Assembly (NCBI RefSeq): GCF_963678635.1
Contig: NC_087064.1
Span: forward strand, 41,943,165 to 42,007,164
Source of the DNA: Symsagittifera roscoffensis
Taxonomy: Eukaryota; Xenacoelomorpha; Acoela; Convolutidae
Length of the DNA: 64,000 nucleotides
Direction of reading: 5' to 3'
Shown here one piece after another: positions 24,901 through 33,005 of this stretch; within the stretch, counting starts at the first letter, position 1, and every line of letters begins with the position of its first letter. The notes below the pieces were generated by a model. That model was not told the origin of the DNA and did not search any database. It saw only the letters and a program-made list of their open reading frames with translations. The position numbers were made by a program, and so were the translations under genes.

Positions 24901-27900
24901 GACAACAACTACATATGTCCGACCTCAAATTCAAACCAATCCATAAATTTTTTCGAGTAACAATCTCATCAATCAAATACACGAAAAATACATATTCAGA
25001 TATAATTTCTTTGCACGTATACAGTTATTCTCCATATAAAATAACGTTACCCCTAGGACCTTTAGGATATTGTGAAACCAATACAAAAATTTGTCCCATA
25101 GTAGAAACAGCATATAGAGTAAATAACATCTTAAAATAATTGATATATGTCAATCAACAATCCTCAATAGAGAATTATCAATTAAAAACATAATTAATGG
25201 TCCAAAACGAAATACAAACTACTTTACCAAAACACGTTATTTTAAACCAACATTCCAAATTTCAAAGTATACCACTGAACAACAGAAATTTCTTACAATG
25301 TTCAATTTCCAACACTCAAATTACAGAACAAGAATTTGAACAATTAACAGAACTACTACTTAAATACCCAAGGGTTTATGCTACGTCTAAGTTTGATAAT
25401 GGAAAAGTAAATTCACCTCTACATCTCCTCTAAAAATTGACGTAGTTTTCAAAAAACAACGAGCAAGAAAATTCCAATTCATTTACGAGATAAAGTCAAT
25501 AGGTTACTAGATATCTTAGAACAATACGAAATAATTTCCCCAATTAATAAAGAAGAACAACCAAAAGGAAACACATTCATAAATCACGTTATTATTCTTG
25601 CTAAAGGAGAATCATTAAAAATTGTTCTAGATGGCAGATACCTCAATTCACTTGTTGAATCTGAATGTAATTGGCCTATAGAACCAATTCAAGTAATTCT
25701 CTTTAAAATAAATGGACAATGTTTTACAACAGCTGAGCCGAACAGCGCGTATAATCAAATGCCGCCAGACGAACAATCAGGACGGTTAACACAATTCGTT
25801 ATTGGAAATCAACAATACGAATTGAATAGACTTTTCTATGAAATTTTCATAGGGCCAGCAGCTTTTTCAGCATTCATGATTAAAAATTTTTGACCACTTA
25901 TTTTCATCAAGATTGTTATAACCTATTGAGACGATGTTTTCATGCAATCACAAACAAAACACGAAATGTTTAAAGTAGTGGAAAAATATCACCAAATACT
26001 ACTTGAGAAAAACAAGAAAGCAGCCCCGGATAAATCACTTTTCTTTCTTACCCGTGTTAAATTCCTTGGATATATTTTTGAAGGAAATACAATCACTCCA
26101 TTAAAATCTCGCACAGACACAATCATAAAACTTCAACCACCATCAAATAAAAAGAAAATCCAAGAGTTTTTTGGAAGGCTAAACTTTTTAAGTAAATATG
26201 TCTATAAAATGCAATTATACTTAAGACCATTTTATAATATTCTCAGACAACAAATAATTTTGAATGGACGACAGAAGACCGAAAATGATTTGAAGAAGTA
26301 AAAACACTTCAAATACGATCCCAGATCCAGATCAACCATTTTATGCCATGTGCGACGCCTTAAATTTTGGAATTGACGCAGCATCTTTACAATCACACAA
26401 AGGAACAAACAAAATGAATCTGGTTCAAACAGATCTGGCTGATAAATAGGATCTGGTTGATCAATATTCCAGTTATTATTTTCTTGATTTGTGTTAAATT
26501 GTTGTTGGTTTTGGCTAAAATAGTCTTCATCTTCTGAATAATGTGGTTTATTTCTTGTAAGATGTTTATCAGTTATATTTTTATTATGTTGAAAGAAAGG
26601 GAAGCTTTCGCTACGATCTACTGAAGCTCGTTGTTGATTGTTGAAAAAAACTGAGTGAGAGGCTTGTTGTGGCACTTGTTGATTGTATTTTTGTGCCTGT
26701 GGTTGGTTTTGACTGTTCATATAGGGGGTTTTGTTATTTTATTTTTTGCAAAAAAAGTTGTAGTAATGATCTGAAAAATTGCTTCCATTAGATGTTTTTT
26801 TGTTTATTTGTTTTTCGGTATGTCGTTGCTAGTGGAAATGTTTGATAATCTATCTGTGATTATTTTGGAGTAATAGAAGGTTTCACTGTGGGTTGTATAG
26901 TTGTTAGTGGAAGTAAGTGTTGTAAGTGTAGGATGAATGGGGGAAATGCTTTTTGTTGTTGGCATGGTTTCAACTATTTCTTCATTAATGATTTGTGATG
27001 AGGTTTGAGTATCTAGTTGTATAAGATTTCTTGTTTCATTTAAATTTTCTTGTGTATTGATGAAGGTGGAGTTTGAACTATTGTTTCTTGTTCTATCAGA
27101 AAACATTATAATTTAAAGGTGTTGCGTCAATATTAAGTGGAGTTGATCTAACATAGTCTTTTTGGACAGAGATAGTAGTGATTGCTGTACTTGGTATATC
27201 AGTTGTTATATTAATAAATGATGGATGAGACCAATCAGGGTCCCAAACATAATCTGTTCCATCTGCTAATAGAGTTTCATCGTCTGAGCTTTGCGGTCGA
27301 AAACTTTTTCTTGATTTTGCTATGAGATCGCTTTTATGGACAAAATAATCAATTATGAACCATGCTTTCATTCTTTGTAGATCATGTTTGAGATTTTGTG
27401 AAATTTTGTTACTAATAAGGTTTTCACGGATTGCATCTAAAAATTTTGAGAAAAGATAGATTTCTTGTCTTACAGTTGGGTGCCGGGATGTTTGAGGCGG
27501 TGACTCGTTGTGTGTTTCTTTCAATTCTGATATAGATATTTAGCTATAATTAATTGAAAAAACATCGTTTTTGAAAATTGAATTTGCTCCTTGTGAATTT
27601 TGGTGTTGTATGTTATTTGTCGGGCGGGATCACTTTGTGGTCGTATAAAAAATGGTAGTATCGAGTTCTCGGCGAAATTTTTATTGTATTCTATCATTTT
27701 GTTTATCTTAGAACTGTTAATGCGTAACTTTCAATATGTCTTATTGGTTGATTCCAATTATATAGGCGTACTAGTTTGTTAATGTATGGTTTCTTTTTAC
27801 TGCGTTTTCCCTAAATTGATGATGGTAATGTTGCTTCTGAGTCAGAAAAATGTTTTTGATTTTCTATCGGATTATTCTTCAAGTCTTGAAGTTCCTGTAT

Positions 27901-30900
27901 AGTGTTTGTATCTGATTCTGAAACTGCGTTTCGTCTCTTTGGAAATCTTCTTTTGATATTTTGCTTTTGTTTTGTTGTTATTTCCTTTTTTTGGTGTTTG
28001 TCTTTTTGATCTAATATATCCTATTGTTTGTCTGTGCGGTGGGATTACAAGATCGTATCTTTCGTTTTTAATTTAACAATTATGTATTAGGATTGTTTGC
28101 TTGCTGCCTAGTTTATCTCTTGACATAAGGCTTAGGATGATGGGTGCAATACTGGGGGGTTAAAGTTTCTATTTTCCTAAATTGTTAGTTCTTACGATTT
28201 TTTGTGGTTATCCTAACTTGGGGCATAGATTGTCGTGGTTGACGGGTTGTAGAGAGAATATCAATTCGTGAGAATGATTTTTTTTATTTTCTCGTGACTA
28301 GGTTTTAATTTATGATGGACTCACTTAATCTTACCTAGGGGTTATAATTTGTGATCAATGGTTGGAGAATACTAAATCAATCCACAAGGTTCAGGTATAA
28401 TTAGACCACAGGTAGATCGTTAGATACTATTTTATGACTTACTAATTATTTAAGGGTTTTAGCCTGGGTCATCTAAGAGGAAGAGCTCAAGTGAAGGATG
28501 AGTAACCGCGGTTCTTCACTGTCTATCTTAATCAAAATTGTTAGTTTTTCAAAAAAATTTATTTGTCCTGGGTCGTTTATAATGGTTGGAGAGTGAATCG
28601 ACGTTTGAGGTCGTTAGACACTTCTAAAATTATGGGGTGGGGAGAACAAAATTGTTCTGATTTGATCCAAGGGAAGCCTTGATGATCGGAAATTGAATAA
28701 AATAAATTTAGTTTTGAGTGAAATTAAAGATCCAAGGAAAGCCTTGATGATCTGTTTATGAAATAAAAATGAATTATGGAGAAGCAAGGATAAGCTTTGA
28801 TAAGTTTCTATGTAAAAGTTCAAGTTTAAGAAAGTTTAAAAGTTAAAGTTTGAATTAGATTAGTTTTTTCGAACTTATGCTGATGTTTTAGGTGATGCAG
28901 CTGGGATGAAAAAAAGAGATGATGTATGTGAATTCATGAAACTAACAATAAACTTTAATACTAACTAACTTCTGTATTTTTTATTCAATAAATCATTTAT
29001 TCAAAAGTTTTGATTTACCGCAGATTTTGGGGGAACGACTTGTGTTCTTTTTATCAGTCGTTATTGTTTAAATATTAGGTTTAGCACCAAATGAGTTGTT
29101 GAAGATTTGTTCGAATTATTCTTCAAATAATTTTCACGTCAATAAATGAAAATCTAAATTTGCTGCATAAAGTATTCTAAATACAAAAACTTGATAGTAC
29201 GACGAAAACCGCAACAAGTTTTTGTATTTAGAATACTTTATGCAGCAAATTTAGATTTTCATTTATTTCGTCGTACTATCATGTAGTTGATCGGTCCGTT
29301 TCTTGATAGTTGTTCACGCCTTGATCTTGATCTTCTTGCAATACCTGGTATTTCTCGTATTGTTTGGAAAATTGGCGTAGATTTTTTGAGAGGTAGAGAC
29401 ATTTCTATTAAATTGTCTATTCCATTTACCAGTTTTGCAATTGTCTAATTCTAAGCTTAATTGTCTAATTCTAAGTTTGTTAAGGTCTTGTTCGAGACTT
29501 ATGGTCGCACCAGATGAGTAATGACCTTTGGTCTGTACTCATAGAGTAATTTCAGACAAGGTACACCGTCTGTTCGTCACGCTATCTTATTTTCGGCCGG
29601 ATAGATTCGTGCAACTTCTTAGTCTAATAACAATCTTAATCTTACTCTTATATCTCCTAGTTTCAATAGATCTAGTGTATACTGGTTTTCGCGAGTTAGT
29701 TCTTGGAGTTTATCCAGAAGGAGAACAACTGTAGTCTAAGATTTATTCAAATTTTTTTGTTGCTGAAACTACAAGTAGTTTCAGCACTCACAAATAAGTG
29801 CCAATGTTAGAGATGATTGGTAAGTTAGTTATATTTTATTGTGATAGTTTTATCAAAAATATAACTGGATATAAATACTAGTTTAGAACTGGTTCCAGGA
29901 CTACCTTTAGACAAGCTGGATAGCTTTCGATAGATCCTCTGCGAGTCACAGAAATCAAACTAGTAATAATAAGGTCGGATGGTTCTCAGTGTCATTCTCA
30001 AAGTAGGACCGGCTACGGTGAAAATGATATCTATCTTCCCCCAGGAAAGTAAGACCCAAGGAATAAGAAAGAAGTAGGGCCGTGACTAATAAAAAGTTCT
30101 TACTGAATGAACCTGGAAACAAATCCTTGTTTCTCAATGAATTGTGAAGCTGAAAGATATTGCAAAAGGAATAATGGATATTCCTAAATTAGGTTTTGAG
30201 AGGATGAAGTATGCAAGCCGAGAACGTGCCTAGGAATATATTAACAAGTTGTCATTTTTTCCTCTAGGAACACATCAAAGACTTCTTCAACCGAGCCAAA
30301 ACAGAGAGAAGCGGTGAGCCTTTTTCTGACACTGGGCTCACCTGGTTTTGGTCTTCATGTGTAGCAATCTGGACCCTTTTTGCCATCGTCGGTTGCTTCG
30401 TGGGTGGGGCCATGACCTCAAAATTCGGACGGAAGAGGACTATGTTGCTTAATAATGTGTTCATGGTCATAGGAACTTTGTTCCAGTCCTGCTCAAAATA
30501 TGCGAACTCGTATGAAATGTTCTTCATTGGCCGACTTGTCATGGGTTAGAAATGTTTTTTTTAAATTATTATTTTCTTCGCGTGAGGTCATATGAGTCTT
30601 CAGCGCCATCTTCGCAATTATTATGATTAGTTGAATCATTCCCACTTTTTTCCTTGAAGACTGCGATTGCAGTAATCTTAAGTTCAGTGGTCTCTCAGTC
30701 AGTGTAAAGCGGATTATAGTGGACCAAATCAACGTTTTTTTTATTGTCGACACATGTTACTTAAAGAAATGATTTAAGGAATTCAAAGTGGCATCTGCAC
30801 TTCTGCTGGTCCTATGTATTTATCGGAAATAGCGCCGAAGAACATCAGAGGAGGAGTGGGAGTCGTGTTCCAACTCACGTGTGTGCTGGGAATCCTAGGA

Positions 30901-32043
30901 TCCCAAATATTGGGGTTCGAGGCCATCCTTGGGGGTGCTGATTTGTGGCCGATATTGATTAACATGAATCTGGTTTTGGGTTTTATTCAGTGGGTGACGC
31001 TTCCCTTCTGTCCGAGTAGTCCTCGGTTCCTTCTGGTCTCCAGGGAAGACAGAGAGGGAGCCAGGGCGGCACTGGCCAGACTCAGAGGTCAGAGTGCGAA
31101 TATAGAAGAGGAGATGAACGAGATCATAGAGGAGGACAGGAAGGAGAAATCGGAGCCCCCGGTGTCCTGGGGAGACTTGATCCGAATCGAGTTAGTATCT
31201 TTTTTTTTGTTTTTGATTCTGTGAATGGTGTTCAGACCAAAATTTTGTTTTAATCATTGCAAGTCAGTATTCTAAGGCCTACAGAGATTGCCCACTCTGT
31301 GTTTTTGTAGCTATCTGCGTCGACCACTTATCATCTCGTGTGTACTGGCTATGTCTCAACAACTCTCGGGCATCAACGCCGTCAACTACTTCTCCTCCCC
31401 CATTTTCAATGCCACCCTGCCGCAAGACAAAGTGGACAGTGACCCCGACTTCCCCAAGTACATGGTTGCTGTCACTGGCTCTGTCAACTTGGTCATCACT
31501 GGCGTGTCCGTGTTCACAGTCGACAGACTTGGGCGAAAATTGTCGCACCTTGTCGGTTTGGGAGGCATGGCTGTATGTGCACTGCTCATTGGAATATTCC
31601 TCAGTGGTCTGGTAATAGACAACCAAACATGTCACGGACTGACGCCAACGAAAACCACAAATGACATTGCTATCGTTCTCATTTTCGTTTATGTCGGATT
31701 TTTCTCAATTGGACCTGGCGCTATTCCGTGGCTGATTGCACCGGAATTGTTCACGTCTAGTCCGAGGCCTAAAGCCATGGCAATTGCCAATACGACAAAT
31801 TGGCTGTGTAATTTCATGATAGCCCTGGCTTTCGACCCCATTCGACAAGAATTGTGCGGTTGGGTGTTTTTAATTTTCTTCACGCTTCTGGTCATTTTCA
31901 TTGGCTATTTATCTGTCAAAATGCCAAATGTAGAAGGAAAATCGGCTAGCGAGATTGTGCAAATGTTCAAAGACAGACCCTTCGGGGAAGAAACAGTTCC
32001 CATTATTTCACCCACAAGTATGCGAGACGAATCGAAAGCGTGA
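9770..32043 (+). CDS. SLC2A/GLUT-type facilitative sugar transporter (4 coding exons)
   Basis: Coding exons 9770-9976, 30268-30544, 30779-31190 and 31311-32043 join in frame (phases 0, 1 and 2) to 542 aa, a normal GLUT length. GLUTs are 12-helix plasma-membrane proteins of the major facilitator superfamily that move hexoses down their gradient. Family signatures are in order: FGFNTGVLNNP in helix 1 (about 57-68), GRKRT at 123-127 (loop 2-3), PMYLSEIAP with NIRG (173-184), PSSPR at 240-244 in place of PESPR, QQLSGINA at 315-322 (helix 7), DRLGRK at 370-375, GPGAIPW at 433-439 (helix 10) and a PNVEGKSASEI tail like the PETKG motif. QLS in helix 7 favours a class I-like glucose transporter; the paralogue is not determined. 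Introns 2 and 3 are 234 and 120 bp, but intron 1 is 20.3 kb because a whole antisense LTR element sits in it. Confidence 0.93.
10450..10834 (-). repeat. 3' LTR of element 1
   Basis: It matches 29,515-29,897 and the LTRs of element 2. The minus-strand start is TGGAACCAG. The distal end here reads AAAGTTATGACC where the other LTR has TGAGTAATGACC, so two end bases have changed. The LTR hairpin has lost part of one arm (about 10,694-10,722). Confidence 0.85.
10835..12348 (-). other. 3' non-coding region of element 1
   Basis: About 1.5 kb between the accessory ORF and the 3' LTR. Patches match the same region of element 2 (34,182-35,730), including the sequence beside the LTR. The purine tract before the 3' LTR on the minus strand is short and interrupted (GGATGGG, against GAATGGG in element 2). 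The 116-aa plus-strand ORF at 11,507-11,857 is partly matched in element 2 but has no family resemblance that I recognise. Confidence 0.5.
12349..13925. repeat. Chimeric duplication inside element 1
   Basis: Bases 12,349-12,924 and 13,351-13,925 are nearly identical copies of the accessory-ORF C-terminal region, offset by about 1 kb. Between them, 12,929-13,336 is a near-identical copy of 18,012-18,421, which lies about 5 kb away in the env-side region. This looks like template switching or a recombination between element copies; a mis-assembly is also possible. Confidence 0.85.
12699..15072 (-). pseudogene. Accessory ORF of element 1, family not recognised
   Basis: Minus-strand frames starting at ATG 15,072 encode a Ser/Pro-rich N-terminus (MSRQIGFLNRSL), then at 14,378-14,731 a Leu/Gln-rich helix (ELDNFITLQQLL) followed by a basic VFKRK stretch. 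At 13,980-14,306 comes a segment ending near LTEKFF, and at 12,699-12,899 a His/Tyr-rich part. Several frameshifts separate these. The same blocks in the same order occur in element 2 (36,432-37,196 and downstream), so this was one conserved protein of roughly 500-600 aa. It lies downstream of env in the position of retroviral accessory genes. I recognise no domain and propose no function. The last part is present twice because of a local duplication. Confidence 0.6.
15232..18421 (-). pseudogene. Envelope-like glycoprotein gene of element 1 (broken)
   Basis: Minus-strand frames between integrase and the accessory ORF look like a retroelement envelope gene. From the N-terminal side there is a Pro/Ser-rich stretch (about 18,400-18,000), polar segments at 17,532-17,000, a helical Leu-rich segment at 16,469-16,179, then Cys-containing sequence (about 16,170-15,950), a segment at 15,765-15,544, and a hydrophobic stretch about 15,550-15,480 that could be the membrane anchor before a short tail. 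Position, length and a C-terminal hydrophobic segment fit an envelope protein. The Cys-containing part recalls chuvirus-type glycoproteins captured by some invertebrate retroelements, but this is an impression only. Stops and frameshifts break the gene in many places. Confidence 0.45.
18422..19830 (-). other. Region between pol and the env-like gene of element 1
   Basis: Low-complexity AT-rich DNA with many stops in all frames. The first part (18,430-18,790) still reads as a Pro/Thr/Gln-rich polypeptide on the minus strand and may be the start of the env-like gene. The rest (18,800-19,800) shows nothing I can name. Confidence 0.35.
19831..22330 (-). pseudogene. pol 3' part: RNase H end and integrase of element 1
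   Basis: Minus-strand frames show the C-terminal half of RNase H (about 22,330-21,830; SRLFTQTELKL and a DMLSRN-like end), then an integrase. The zinc-binding region at 21,380-21,147 has paired His residues (HISHSLNTKGH) and CNDCITC. The catalytic core at 21,195-20,857 has FDTKGP (first Asp) and VTDNGTEY (second Asp), with a candidate Glu further on. A basic, lysine-rich C-terminus follows to about 19,830. This is the D,D-35-E integrase that inserts the cDNA into host DNA. Several frameshifts and stops interrupt the reading, so it is not functional. The rest of RNase H and the RT lie in the inverted block to the right. Confidence 0.82.
22445..23395 (+). pseudogene. gag capsid and nucleocapsid part (inverted block)
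   Basis: It encodes a Ty3/gypsy-like capsid region including MNPYLMGGSS and a FTGADPEYSVEDYL motif, matching the minus-strand ORF at 37,288-37,521 in element 2. A helical stretch (23,001-23,342) leads to a zinc knuckle at 23,335-23,388. The knuckle keeps C-x4-H-x4-C, but the first Cys is replaced by Ser (TCT at 23,338-23,340). Gag forms the particle that packages the element RNA. A stop and frameshifts break the frame. Confidence 0.75.
23452..24150 (+). pseudogene. Asn/Ser/Arg-rich gag-pol linker (inverted block)
   Basis: A low-complexity segment very rich in Asn, Ser, Tyr and Arg follows the zinc knuckle, with frame changes. It resembles RNA-binding nucleocapsid tails, but no defined domain is visible. 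Confidence 0.45.
24179..24553 (+). pseudogene. Retropepsin-like protease part of pol (inverted block)
   Basis: The ORF carries FLVDSGAILNII, the hydrophobic-D-S/T-G-A active-site signature of retroviral aspartic proteases (Asp about 24,410). The protease matures Gag and Pol as a dimer. The downstream flap region is only partly readable. Confidence 0.75.
25200..26395 (+). pseudogene. Reverse transcriptase and RNase H start (inverted block)
   Basis: Frames show the RT fingers and palm (including a LDGRYLN-like segment near 25,630-25,650), the catalytic Y-x-D-D region, the LGYIFEG and FFGRLNFLSKYV motifs in the ORF at 25,942-26,301, and then DALNFGIDAASL from RNase H. A stop codon (TGA, about 25,927-25,929) occupies the variable position of Y-x-D-D, and other stops occur upstream. 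The enzyme copied the element RNA into DNA; this copy cannot. Confidence 0.82.
26406..28000 (-). pseudogene. gag N-terminal region of element 1
   Basis: Minus-strand ORFs at 27,524-27,096, 27,106-26,804 and 26,720-26,406 together form a long polar N-terminal Gag part. The last is very rich in Gln and Asn (for example NQQQFNTNQENNNW). It ends at the inversion breakpoint right after a PDLFEPDSF segment that matches DIFEP in element 2. The first ORF has WDPDWSHPSFIN, also found in element 2 near 38,450. The long region before the capsid suggests a matrix-like or extra domain; no family is recognised. Confidence 0.65.
28001..29502 (-). other. 5' leader of element 1
   Basis: Largely non-coding DNA between the primer-binding site and gag. 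A block at about 28,100-28,620 is strongly conserved with 39,560-40,090 of element 2, more than nearby coding DNA, and may hold RNA packaging or translation signals. The part 28,900-29,280 is specific to this element and contains a long perfect inverted repeat. Confidence 0.6.
29141..29280. repeat. Perfect 53-bp inverted repeat in the leader
   Basis: Arms at 29,141-29,193 and 29,215-29,267 are exact reverse complements with a 21-bp spacer. The start of the spacer (GATAGTACGACGA overlapping the left arm end) is again inverted right after the right arm (TCGTCGTACTATC, 29,268-29,280). The structure looks like a fold-back copying event. It is absent from element 2. Confidence 0.92.
29503..29512 (-). 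other. Primer-binding site of element 1
   Basis: The minus strand reads TGGTGCGACC two bases after the 5' LTR, the expected form and place for a site pairing with the CCA end of a tRNA primer. The same ten bases occur at 40,254-40,263 in element 2. On the plus strand the preceding bases (GTTCGAGAC) look like a tRNA T-loop. The primer tRNA is not identified. Confidence 0.75.
29515..29897 (-). repeat. 5' LTR of element 1
   Basis: A 383-bp LTR with TG...CA ends, followed on the minus strand by two bases and the primer-binding site. It contains a perfect 12-bp-arm hairpin at 29,761-29,786. Confidence 0.88.
30268..30544 (+). CDS. GLUT-type transporter, exon 2
   Basis: Acceptor is TTTTTTCCTCTAG; the exon begins EHIKDFFN, the usual extracellular continuation after helix 1. 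It holds helices 2-3 and the GRKRT loop, and ends in phase 1 after ATGG before donor GTTAGA. Confidence 0.92.
30779..31190 (+). CDS. GLUT-type transporter, exon 3
   Basis: Acceptor is ATTTAAG. It encodes the end of helix 4 through helix 6 and most of the central cytoplasmic loop, including PMYLSEIAP, SPRFLL and an acidic stretch (EEEMNEIIEED). It ends in phase 2 before donor GTTAGT. Confidence 0.92.
31311..32043 (+). CDS. GLUT-type transporter, exon 4 and stop
   Basis: Acceptor is GTTTTTGTAG; the first base completes an Asp codon. The exon encodes helices 7-12 and the cytoplasmic tail, ending SMRDESKA and TGA. An N-glycosylation sequon (NAT) lies after helix 7 and another (NQT) near 402, but sidedness was not tested. 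Confidence 0.93.
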
Positions 32044-32278
32044 ACATGGAGATTGGTCATAACCTGTACAAATATCTGGCCGAATTGAAAGAAGTAATCT
32101 GAATATTATTTCATACCTGATTTCCAGACTGGGACATGCTTCAACAGATCTATAATAGCAACCGAATAATGAGTAATAGTTATGTATCCAAAACTTCTGA
32201 GCAAAAATCAGCTTCAATTCGGTCGCTGTAGCGATTTCTTTTCGTCGTCATATAGATCCGTTGTACGGTTTATCCCAA

Positions 32279-32284
32279 AATAAA
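32279..32284 (+). terminator. Candidate polyadenylation signal of the transporter gene
   Basis: AATAAA lies about 235 bases after the transporter stop codon, a plausible 3' UTR distance. No transcript end can be confirmed from sequence. Confidence 0.4.
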
Positions 32285-32933
32285 AACTTGGGTCTATTTC
32301 TCTATCACGTAATAACTACTTCAATTAGATAATGACTATCCAAGAATGTATCAAATGTCCTCGTCTTTCTGTCAGATTTACACTTTAAATGCTGTATTTT
32401 TGTTCCGGCCACTGAAAGTGGGAAGAAACTTTGACTTCGGTTGTTCAAATTATTTTTTCAAATAATCGTCAGAATGGGTCGTGTGATATATCTTTATTGA
32501 AACCCTTTATTTGAAACTCAAACTAAATTTAAAAATTCATAAATTGTCTGTTTCGACAATAACCGGTTTCAAGACAAGCAAGCTAGTGAGCGTAATGTCG
32601 TTTTACTTACGAAGACCACTTTTATTGCAGCCCAAATTGCAAATAAAAGCTCTCGTTTTCGAGGCACTTTTGTTGCATAGTAGTGGCATTTAAAAATCAT
32701 GTGTTCTCCTATTTAATTTTGAGTAGTGCTTGGGGTCAGTTGAGCAGGACAGTTGATTTATAAACTTATATGTTCGACTACTGACGATCAATCGATTTCC
32801 GTGGAGCTTATTCGTTTTTCAAATTTCATAATTTGCACGAGCGAGCTTGCGAGCGTAGTCTATTAGTATGAACCTTCTTTTTTCCAACCTAACTTGCAAA
32901 TAAAAATGCTCATTTGGTGGAGTTTTTGCTATA

Positions 32934-33005
32934 GTCACCGTGGCTGAGTGGTAGGCGCGGAAGACTTTTAGTATCTGGGTCGCAGGATAGAATCCGACAT
33001 GCTGC
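32934..33005 (+). repeat. tRNA-Lys(TTT)-like module
   Basis: An A-box-like TGGCTGAGTGG, an anticodon region GACTTTTAGTATC resembling tRNA-Lys(TTT), and a damaged B-box (GATAGAATCC). Flanks match those of the 938-1010 module, so this is another diverged member of the same SINE-like family. Confidence 0.5.

Larger units (their letters stand above)
22331..26405 (+). mobile_element. Internally inverted capsid-protease-RT block of element 1
   Basis: This 4.1-kb block reads on the plus strand while both flanks read on the minus strand. Its left end is gag sequence that should follow the gag segment ending at about 26,405. Its right end is the N-terminal half of RNase H (DALNFGIDAASL), whose continuation is on the minus strand just left of 22,331. 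The block therefore belongs to the same element and was flipped in place. Breakpoints are accurate to about 15 bases. Confidence 0.88.
10450..29897 (-). mobile_element. Giant Ty3/gypsy-like LTR element with env-like and accessory genes (element 1)
   Basis: LTRs of about 385 bp flank 18.7 kb of internal sequence. A primer-binding site beside the right LTR, and gag, integrase and env-like frames on the minus strand, show that it reads right to left, antisense to the host transporter gene whose intron 1 it occupies. Internal order along the minus strand: leader (29,514-28,000), gag, inverted capsid-protease-RT block, RNase H, integrase, envelope-like gene, accessory ORF, about 1.5 kb of 3' non-coding DNA, 3' LTR. 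At 19.4 kb it is far longer than usual gypsy elements. Every gene carries stops or frameshifts, so it is dead. No target-site duplication is visible: flanks are ACGG and GGAC. A Ty3/gypsy assignment rests on domain order (integrase after RNase H) and is likely; the lineage is unknown. Confidence 0.88.

Noticed and set aside
22331-26405. A separate plus-strand retrotransposon nested in element 1
   Set aside because: It has no LTRs, terminal repeats or target-site duplication, and both ends are the exact missing parts of the surrounding element, so an inversion explains it better.
31279-31635. 118-aa minus-strand ORF and overlapping frames within transporter exon 4
   Set aside because: They lie entirely within a well-supported exon, with no family resemblance.
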